Source: Methylocaldum szegediense
Lineage (GTDB): Bacteria > Pseudomonadota > Gammaproteobacteria > Methylococcales > Methylococcaceae
Reading direction: 5' to 3'
NCBI RefSeq assembly: GCF_949769195.1
Contig: NZ_OX458333.1
Location: forward strand, 930,001 to 994,000
Length of the DNA: 64,000 nt
The notes under the pieces were generated by a model. That model saw only the letters and a program-made list of their open reading frames with translations. It was not told the origin of the DNA and did no database searches. The position numbers were made by a program, and so were the translations under genes. The first letter of the stretch is position 1. Each line of letters begins with the position of its first letter. Below are positions 55,992 through 64,000 of this stretch, in pieces.

Positions 55992-56954
55992 CTAGTAGTC
56001 GGTCAGGGGTTCCGGCAAGCTTGCGGCGTGGATGCGGTAGCGGCCGAGTCCCATGGTGGCGCCCTTGCCTACGTGAGTCCATTGACCCAGCCAGAGGTAG
56101 GGCCAGAACGGCTCGACCTCCTCGCCGCGCAGTTCGAAGCGGCCGAGAAGCCCACCCATCTGCATGGTGGTTTGCTGGCGCGAGGAATAGCGCGTCCAGT
56201 CGTGCCAGCGGAGCTTGGGCTCATGCACCGGCACGTTGCGCGCGCTTTGGGCGAGGGCAGCGAAGTCGACCTCCAGCGGGGTATCGGTGTGGAAGTAGGT
56301 CAGCATGGACAGCCTCCGCAGCAGAGGGCCGAATAGATCACCGAAACGGAATTGCGCGGGCGTGACGAGGTGGTCCTCCCGTTTCAGTCGCAACGGGGTT
56401 TCGAGGCGGATTTCGAAACGTTCGGGGAGGGCAGGTATAGCCGGTGTTCGGGCGGGTGTCATCCGCAAGGGCTGGCCGGGCTCGTAGACGATCGGATTTT
56501 CCGTTGCCTCGGCCTGCTCCACCTTGATCAGTTCGAAGGCTTGCGAAGCGCGGCCGAGGCCCGTTTTGCCGGCCTGGTCCAGGGCATGGATGAAGTAGGG
56601 AAGATGGCGGTCGGCGCGTCCGAACAAAGTCAACCCGAGGCGGTAGGGCAAGCCATTGGGTCGCGGGTCGATGCGCAGCGCGAAGGGGTGCGGTGCCGTA
56701 GCGTAGCGCCGCATTTTTTCGCTGTCGGGCGGCGGCGGGGTTTCGAACACGTAGGGGAAGACGCAGCTTCGGTACAGTAGACAGGACGGACAGTCCGTGC
56801 CCCGCACCACGCACACCGTGCGCTTGAGCGCATGGCCGAGGGCACCGCGCCAGGCGGACCCGGGATAGGCGGGGAGGCGGAGCGGTTCGGTGGTTTCGAA
56901 ATGGCAGCGGAACACCGCCAGGGGCAGGATCGGTAAGCGGGAGGCTGAGGACAT
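55992..56954 (-). CDS. cas6: CRISPR precrRNA endoribonuclease Cas6
   Basis: 320 residues. First gene of the III-A operon. N-terminal RRM (AVFRCHFETTEPLRLPAYPGSAWRGALGHALKR), a Cys cluster (DCPSCLLYRSC), and the C-terminal glycine loop WTHVGKGATMGLGRYRI that binds the repeat hairpin. It belongs to the PF10040 group of Cas6 proteins. No other Cas6 occurs in the window and the cmr operon has none. It should therefore process repeats from all three arrays, which are nearly identical in sequence. A fragment of a second copy is at 62791-62955. Confidence 0.92.
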   Translation of the reverse strand: MSSASRLPILPLAVFRCHFETTEPLRLPAYPGSAWRGALGHALKRTVCVVRGTDCPSCLLYRSCVFPYVFETPPPPDSEKMRRYATAPHPFALRIDPRPNGLPYRLGLTLFGRADRHLPYFIHALDQAGKTGLGRASQAFELIKVEQAEATENPIVYEPGQPLRMTPARTPAIPALPERFEIRLETPLRLKREDHLVTPAQFRFGDLFGPLLRRLSMLTYFHTDTPLEVDFAALAQSARNVPVHEPKLRWHDWTRYSSRQQTTMQMGGLLGRFELRGEEVEPFWPYLWLGQWTHVGKGATMGLGRYRIHAASLPEPLTDY

Positions 56955-57336
56955 GAAAACCTTTCTTCTACTCGGTAGCGGGAAAATCCATTACAAACCG
57001 AGAGGAAGTTTAGGAGAGATTCGGCAAGCTTGCGAAGCGATCGACAGCTTCCAGGGTATCGAATCGACTCAGCAGGCGCGGGGAAGGTCGGTTCGAACAG
57101 AGCCTTTTCATAGGTCCGCGTGATTCCGTTCCCCAGGCGGTCCACCCTTTGAATTCCCCCCTGATACTACTCGGTAAGTTTCCGGAACTATTTAGGATGT
57201 GGTGAGGTAAAAACCGAATCTTTCGAATTTCGGTGTTCCCGAAGACACCGTTTGCCGCTGGAGATACATCGGTCGATAACGGGAATGATGCGGTTCCCTC
57301 CGGTCACCGCATCCTACGGCCTTTTTATTCATGTCT
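56955..57336. other. Region between cas6 and distal end of array 3 with palindromic repeat
   Basis: No gene. The first 110 bp upstream of cas6 are duplicated next to the cas6 fragment at 62870-62955. A palindromic unit at 57193-57320 (AGGATGTGGTGAGG ... GCATCCTACGGCC) abuts the array. Confidence 0.6.
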
Positions 57337-60300
57337 TTTAATTCCCCTTCTTAATCAGGTCTCGTTTCAAACCTTAGACAAAAATCAGATTGAATCCGGC
57401 ATTAAGTATTAATCACTTCTTAATCAGGTCTCGTTTCAAACCTCAACGCAACGCAACGTTTTTACGCCGCCGTGTGTCTTAATCCCTTCTTAATCAGGTC
57501 TCGTTTCAAACTGAACTGGCTCAGGAATTACAACGCCGGGCCGAGGTCTTAATCCCTTCTTAATCAGGTCTCGTTTCAAACGAGGGCGGCTGGATGGTGT
57601 TTGACACCGTGACGGGTCTTAATCCCTTCTTAATCAGGTCTCGTTTCAAACAGAATTAAAGAAGCAATATCCTTTGGTCGACTTTGTCTTAATCCCTTCT
57701 TAATCAGGTCTCGTTTCAAACGAGGACTTGCGTCGAGGGTTTGCGGAATGCTTCCGGTCTTAATCCCTTCTTAATCAGGTCTCGTTTCAAACTGAGCACG
57801 GACACGGAATTTGAGATCCTCAACGGGTCTTAATCCCTTCTTAATCAGGTCTCGTTTCAAACCCAAGTCCAGGACAAGTTGGACGCGGAAACCCGTCTTA
57901 ATCCCTTCTTAATCAGGTCTCGTTTCAAACCAGCAGTCAGCGATACCTTGACGACGAGACTGTTGTCTTAATCCCTTCTTAATCAGGTCTCGTTTCAAAC
58001 GCCGACGCGCTGGCAAAAGCAGCTTCCGACATCGTGTCTTAATCCCTTCTTAATCAGGTCTCGTTTCAAACCGTCCAAATAGCGCAAATTTTAGAAGCTC
58101 TTAAGGTCTTAATCCCTTCTTAATCAGGTCTCGTTTCAAACTGGGGTGGACAGAAAGTTCCGCGGCTTGACCGGTGTCTTAATCCCTTCTTAATCAGGTC
58201 TCGTTTCAAACGTACAAGTTCGAGCTTTTGCCCATTCTTGTTCAAGTCTTAATCCCTTCTTAATCAGGTCTCGTTTCAAACCTTTCCATACAGTTAGACT
58301 AGCATTAAGGGGGTGGTCTTAATCCCTTCTTAATCAGGTCTCGTTTCAAACAAAGACTTCAAACAAAACGATTGGCGCACGTTTGGTCTTAATCCCTTCT
58401 TAATCAGGTCTCGTTTCAAACGCCGCATTGCAAGCAAGCTTGGAACGTATCAAGGTCTTAATCCCTTCTTAATCAGGTCTCGTTTCAAACAGCTTGCCTG
58501 TTGCATTGCAGGCAAGCTTGGGTCTTAATCCCTTCTTAATCAGGTCTCGTTTCAAACATGACGATGAGTAAAATCACGATAACTGCCCAAATGTCTTAAT
58601 CCCTTCTTAATCAGGTCTCGTTTCAAACAGTACGAACTCACCAACGATTCATTTCCAATCGTGTCTTAATCCCTTCTTAATCAGGTCTCGTTTCAAACTA
58701 CGCAACAACTCCGAGAATGAAAGAATACTTGGGTCTTAATCCCTTCTTAATCAGGTCTCGTTTCAAACAAGACCCGCCTCAATGAGATGGGCATTTCGTT
58801 GCGGTCTTAATCCCTTCTTAATCAGGTCTCGTTTCAAACCAATAAACTAGCTATCATTTTGTCGAAGTAAGGAAGTCTTAATCCCTTCTTAATCAGGTCT
58901 CGTTTCAAACTTCCGTTGCGAGACGTAATCAATCAACCTATAAGAGTCTTAATCCCTTCTTAATCAGGTCTCGTTTCAAACCGTAGCGTTGTGGATAAAC
59001 AGCGTCGAAGGATTGTGTCTTAATCCCTTCTTAATCAGGTCTCGTTTCAAACAAGGACGTGCCTTATCAGTTAGTCAATAATCAACTGTCTTAATCCCTT
59101 CTTAATCAGGTCTCGTTTCAAACGGGCACAATTGATCAACCGATAAAGAGAGGAGAAGTCTTAATCCCTTCTTAATCAGGTCTCGTTTCAAACAACAGCG
59201 AGGATCTTAGTCGACAGGCGGAAATGGTCTTAATCCCTTCTTAATCAGGTCTCGTTTCAAACGGCACAATCAGTCAAGCAACAACTGGAGAATAGAGTCT
59301 TAATCCCTTCTTAATCAGGTCTCGTTTCAAACACCTAATGAGGCACTACAATGCGCAAGATAAAGTCTTAATCCCTTCTTAATCAGGTCTCGTTTCAAAC
59401 CGTTCATGAAGCTAAATGAAGCAATAAAGCAAGGTCTTAATCCCTTCTTAATCAGGTCTCGTTTCAAACTGCGATCTCGCCATCTTGTCGTGCGTCCCTC
59501 GTCTGTCTTAATCCCTTCTTAATCAGGTCTCGTTTCAAACGGTTACCCTTACGAATATTCAGGGATACAAGCTGTCTTAATCCCTTCTTAATCAGGTCTC
59601 GTTTCAAACCCTTCGCGAGTTCGATCAATCGCTTGAGAGGAATAGTCTTAATCCCTTCTTAATCAGGTCTCGTTTCAAACAGAACATGCTGCCAATATGG
59701 CTTATGAAGAGGAGTCTTAATCCCTTCTTAATCAGGTCTCGTTTCAAACGCCTACTCACTGGCTAAATAACGCGGGTCGAGTGGTCTTAATCCCTTCTTA
59801 ATCAGGTCTCGTTTCAAACCTCTCTGACCTGGCGGTATTCTCCGAATACGCCGTCTTAATCCCTTCTTAATCAGGTCTCGTTTCAAACAATGCTAAGTGA
59901 GGTAATAGAATACGCTGCCTATTGTCTTAATCCCTTCTTAATCAGGTCTCGTTTCAAACGAAATTACGCGAAGCAATTCAAGAGGCAGCAAACGTCTTAA
60001 TCCCTTCTTAATCAGGTCTCGTTTCAAACAATGCTAAGTGAGGTAATAGAATACGCTGCCTATTGTCTTAATCCCTTCTTAATCAGGTCTCGTTTCAAAC
60101 GTAAACGTAATGAAATAAGGGGAGATACAATGGGTCTTAATCCCTTCTTAATCAGGTCTCGTTTCAAACCCCGCCAATCTGATCCACGACGGCAGCGACG
60201 AGGTTGTCTTAATCCCTTCTTAATCAGGTCTCGTTTCAAACAATGAATACGAGTGAAGAGTTGAGCCTTGACGAGGTCTTAATCCCTTCTTAATCAGGTC

Positions 60301-61932
60301 TCGTTTCAAACGGACGGCTGGCGGGACATTTTCATTCAGGCCGGGGTCTTAATCCCTTCTTAATCAGGTCTCGTTTCAAACCTCTTGTGGGCGGATACGT
60401 TCGCGTATCCGCTGCGTCTTAATCCCTTCTTAATCAGGTCTCGTTTCAAACTTGTTTTAATCAATCCAGCAAGCAAGAACCGATAGGTCTTAATCCCTTC
60501 TTAATCAGGTCTCGTTTCAAACGGCGCATTAACAGAAAGATTCGCATAATTCCGAAGTCTTAATCCCTTCTTAATCAGGTCTCGTTTCAAACTGCTCGAA
60601 CATTTGAATATTTCCACGAAATATGGTCTTAATCCCTTCTTAATCAGGTCTCGTTTCAAACACAGGAATTGCTTAAGGAAAACAGGCAACTTCGTGATGT
60701 CTTAATCCCTTCTTAATCAGGTCTCGTTTCAAACACGGCGCACCCCGTCGAGCTGGTTCTGACCGGCACGGTCTTAATCCCTTCTTAATCAGGTCTCGTT
60801 TCAAACGCAGGCTATGACCGCAGCTGAGGCGGCACAGTTCGGTCTTAATCCCTTCTTAATCAGGTCTCGTTTCAAACCCGTTAAGGACATGTCCTTAAGC
60901 AAGCTTGAGGACAGTCTTAATCCCTTCTTAATCAGGTCTCGTTTCAAACGAAGGTAAAGCGGGTGTTGTCGCTGGGCGTGCAAGTCTTAATCCCTTCTTA
61001 ATCAGGTCTCGTTTCAAACGAAACACTGGTCGCACTTTGATAGGGGGATACGGTCTTAATCCCTTCTTAATCAGGTCTCGTTTCAAACCCCGCGTACTGG
61101 ACAAGGATGGTAACCCGTCGGGTCTTAATCCCTTCTTAATCAGGTCTCGTTTCAAACGGCTAGAACGTCTCAAGTATCAAGAGAAGTCTTCGTCTTAATC
61201 CCTTCTTAATCAGGTCTCGTTTCAAACGTAACCGAGAGAGGATATGTCTCGCAGGCAAGTCTTAATCCCTTCTTAATCAGGTCTCGTTTCAAACCGATCC
61301 CAGCAACGCAAAGTCGTTGCTTAGAATGCGTCTTAATCCCTTCTTAATCAGGTCTCGTTTCAAACAAGCTTTCGCGGCGTGACTTTTGAATTGACTGAAG
61401 TCTTAATCCCTTCTTAATCAGGTCTCGTTTCAAACTTGCTCAGCAAGTACCATGCCAAGCAAGCTGGCGTCTTAATCCCTTCTTAATCAGGTCTCGTTTC
61501 AAACGACACTATTGAAAACAATCAATCAAAAAATCGTCTGTCTTAATCCCTTCTTAATCAGGTCTCGTTTCAAACACATAGCTACAACATAGAAAACGCA
61601 GCGCGCGACCTGTCTTAATCCCTTCTTAATCAGGTCTCGTTTCAAACCGCTTATGCAGCCTTAACTTGCTTGGTCACGCGCTCGTCTTAATCCCTTCTTA
61701 ATCAGGTCTCGTTTCAAACGTTCCGTTGCAAGGCAACCTAAGGAGGTAAGCCATGTCTTAATCCCTTCTTAATCAGGTCTCGTTTCAAACAGAAGAATTA
61801 TCCGCTAAAGCGGACGACATCATTAGTCTTAATCCCTTCTTAATCAGGTCTCGTTTCAAACGCTTTGACGACTTGCAAGCATTGACAGTCGATGAGGTCT
61901 TAATCCCTTCTTAATCAGGTCTCGTTTCAAAC
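57337..61932 (-). CRISPR. CRISPR array 3 (66 repeats, 65 spacers)
   Basis: Hand-counted. Same 36-bp repeat as array 2 (begins GTCTTAATCC, ends GTTTCAAAC). The first two repeats at the left end are degenerate (57337-57372 and 57406-57441), and the leader is on the right (61933-62036). No csm or cmr genes follow the leader, only a uma2 pseudogene and a cas6 remnant, so the array depends on Cas proteins encoded elsewhere in the window. One spacer is present twice (59889-59923 and 60030-60064) with a single different spacer between. Confidence 0.97.
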
Positions 61933-62036
61933 AGCTCGCGTCTAAAACACCTCCATATTCAATAGGTTACAAAGGGGGTTGCAGAAAAATTGACTTCCCG
62001 AAAAGTTAGCGTCGAGCGAGGGCGATTTTTGGGGCC
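61933..62036 (-). promoter_or_regulatory. Leader of array 3
   Basis: Conserved with the other two leaders block by block (CTAAAACACCTCCATA, GGTTACAAAGGGGG, CCGAAAAGTTAGCGTC). It ends at the uma2 pseudogene stop. Confidence 0.85.
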
Positions 62037-62516
62037 TCATGCGGGTAACTCGACACGGGTTGGAAAGTCGGGCCCGAGGGTGCTGCGTTCGAGCCGGGTG
62101 TGGTTATTGTAGAACAGCATTTCACCTTCTTGGCACACCCAGAATTCGCGCGCGCCACGGGCGAAATAAAGTTCCTTCTTTTCTTCCATTTCGGCCAGGC
62201 CGTTCGATGGCGAAAGCACTTCGACCACGATTTCACGGGCCTCGAGATAGGGACTGGCATCGCCGTTGCGAGCCAGAAAGTCCCGGCTCGCCCAAACAAC
62301 GTCGGCGACTTTTATACCGTTGGCGGTTTGCACACTGCACTTCGGAAAGGCCTCTCAGTTTGTCAGGAAGCGTTCCAGCAAGCCGACAATCCGTACGTGA
62401 TAGCGGGAATCGCGGTTGCCTGCCGGCCTCATGACGATATGGCCCCAGCGATCGGTTTCGAACTTGAAGGGAAAGTCCTTGAATAATGGGTTGTCACAGA
62501 TGTCTTGCCAGTTCAT
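62037..62516 (-). pseudogene. Uma2-family gene broken by an in-frame stop
   Basis: A copy of the gene at 46829-47311 in the same place relative to a leader. It starts MNWQDICDNPLFKDFPFKFE at 62516 and aligns without gaps, but a TGA at 62357-62355 replaces the Gly codon of LPNGR. The frame then continues with KCSVQTANGIKVADVVWASRDF and the full PD-(D/E)XK core. Only this nonsense change is seen, so loss of function is recent; the C-terminal part could be expressed from the GTG at 62333. Confidence 0.85.
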
Positions 62517-62742
62517 GAACAGTCCTCCGAATCGTAGATAGCTCTTGCCGTCTTGGCGGCCTTGCCCGGCGGTTGATTTCAAAAGCCTTTTGTCCGCCAC
62601 GCGTCATGATGTCTTCTAAGGCATGCCGCTTTAGATTGGGGCCGGTTAACACCTGCCACGCTTCGGCCAGGGTTTTTTCACGCACGGCTTTGTCCTCTTT
62701 GGAGCGATTGATGGAGATGATTTTAGCGAGTGCTTCATCCAC
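62494..62742 (-). CDS. Small hypothetical protein upstream of the uma2 pseudogene
   Basis: 82 residues (MDEALAKIISINRSKEDKAV...), charged and helical, overlapping the start of the uma2 pseudogene by 23 bp. The core KTLAEAWQVLTGPNLKRHALEDIMTRGGQKAFEINRRA looks like real protein sequence rather than a shadow frame. The last 20 residues are Arg-rich and may be out of the original frame. I do not recognise a family. It has no counterpart next to the intact uma2, where csm5 occupies that position. Confidence 0.4.
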   Translation of the reverse strand: MDEALAKIISINRSKEDKAVREKTLAEAWQVLTGPNLKRHALEDIMTRGGQKAFEINRRARPPRRQELSTIRRTVHELARHL

Positions 62743-62790
62743 TCAGCCGCAATGCTCTACGTTTGCTTTTTCGGTCTTGCCTTATGCGCG

Positions 62791-62955
62791 GCGACAGGCG
62801 GATTCAGTGTAGGCGGGGAGGCGGAGCGGTTCGGCGATTTCGAAATAGCAGCGGAATAATGCCAGGGGGAGAAAACCTTCTTTTTGGTGAAAGCGGGGCG
62901 TCCATTACATACCGAGAGGAATTTTTAAGAAAGGTCCGGCAAGCTTGCGAAATTC
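62791..62955 (-). pseudogene. Fragment of cas6 5' end plus its upstream region
   Basis: The minus strand reads LPLALFRCYFEIAEPLRLPAY, matching residues about 10-30 of the intact Cas6 (LPLAVFRCHFETTEPLRLPAY). The 80 bp to the right match the region upstream of cas6 (CCATTACA..CCGAGAGGAA, GGCAAGCTTGCGAA). About 30 bp including the start codon are missing. This is a remnant of a second cas6-csm operon that once served array 3. Confidence 0.85.
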
Positions 62956-62960
62956 ACGAA

Positions 62961-63457
62961 CGAAGCGCCGGATGCGTCCGCGAGTGATGCCTGCCCTGAG
63001 CGTAGTCGAAGGGCCTGTCCTGAGCCTGGTCGAAGGGCGGTTCGCTTCGCTCACCACATCCTACCGTTTGCAGGGTGCGGTGAGGGACGAACCGCACCGA
63101 TGGTGTCCGCGAACGATGCCTGTCCTGAGCGTAGCCGAAGGGCCTGTCCTGAGCCGGGTGGAAGGGCGGTTCCCTTCGGTCACCGCATCCTACGGTTTGT
63201 AGGGCGTGGTGAGGCACGACAAACCGGCAGGATTGATGAAAAACATCCTTGTTTTTCACCCTCGCGGGCGCTTCGCATCCCAATCCTCTCCCGGAGGATT
63301 GGTGCCGGTTTACTCGTCTCTTCCCTGAGACTCGCCCTTCGGGCCGCGCTCCGCACGTTCCCGTTCGTTCCGACGAACGGGTGCACGGCAAAGCCGCCCG
63401 TAGGGTGCCGGACCAGGATGGTCCGGCATGAGCCGCACTGGTGTGCGCGGATTCGCT
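62961..63457. repeat. Interspersed repeats between the cas6 remnant and aconitase
   Basis: Contains units of the GTAGGGTGCGGTGAG palindrome family (near 63070-63200) and CCTGTCCTGAGC-GTCGAAGGG repeats (62996, 63013, 63118, 63144). No gene seen. Confidence 0.65.

Positions 63458-64000
<543 letters not shown>

Noticed and set aside
22580-61932. Type I or type V assignment of the arrays
   Set aside because: No cas3, cas5/7/8 or cas12 genes in the window; repeats ending GATTAAGAC with Cmr and Csm operons fit type III.

Overview
The window is a stretch of a GC-rich gammaproteobacterial chromosome. A methanotroph of the Methylococcales is my best guess. The grounds are a NifL/NifA pair (NifL is essentially gammaproteobacterial) next to a small periplasmic c-type cytochrome and a TonB/FecI/FecR iron uptake locus. 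The species assignment is inference; the gene calls below do not depend on it.

Left part (1-16 kb): two CgeB-like glycosyltransferases, the first cut by the window edge; a 52-residue proline-rich ORF; nifL-nifA behind a sigma54-like promoter and ended by a clear terminator; a frameshifted TonB-receptor relic; a diheme-free c-type cytochrome; a secreted sialidase-fold (BNR) protein; an orphan small-RNA candidate; a siderophore receptor with its FecR anti-sigma and FecI sigma factors; and a PepSY membrane protein.

Right part (16-63 kb) is one large type III CRISPR island, with almost everything transcribed leftward. It holds: (i) an adaptation cluster cas2-cas1-cas1like-cas2, with two Cas2 and a second Cas1-like protein that lacks the catalytic residues; (ii) a translationally coupled csx16-nudix-cad1 operon, meaning a ring nuclease, a Nudix hydrolase and a CARF-adenosine deaminase of the Cad1 type; (iii) a complete type III-B operon (csm6-like CARF-HEPN, cmr1, cmr2/cas10, cmr3-cmr6) feeding into leader and array 1 (73 repeats); (iv) a complete type III-A operon (cas6, CARF-wHTH, csm1/cas10, csm2, an inserted GIY-YIG gene, csm3, csm4, csm5 with a long coiled-coil tail, uma2) feeding into leader and array 2 (118 repeats, interrupted by an IS1595-family element); (v) array 3 (66 repeats) with the same leader, followed by a uma2 pseudogene and a cas6 fragment, the remains of a second csm locus. 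By hand count the arrays carry about 254 spacers.

How it should work (inference from families): Cas6 from the III-A locus trims transcripts of all three arrays. Cmr and Csm complexes bind antisense phage mRNA. Both Cas10 proteins keep HD and GGDD motifs and so should make cyclic oligoadenylates. These would switch on Cad1 (ATP to ITP), the HEPN RNase and possibly the CARF-wHTH protein, while Csx16 degrades the signal and the Nudix enzyme could act on ITP or a related nucleotide. Many spacers lie on phage ribosome-binding sites and start codons, in the sense orientation on the + strand. The leaders are on the right, so crRNAs would be antisense to those mRNAs, as type III systems require. Several spacer families hit the same gene starts from different arrays.

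The right end is the C-terminal third or so of aconitase A, running off the window.
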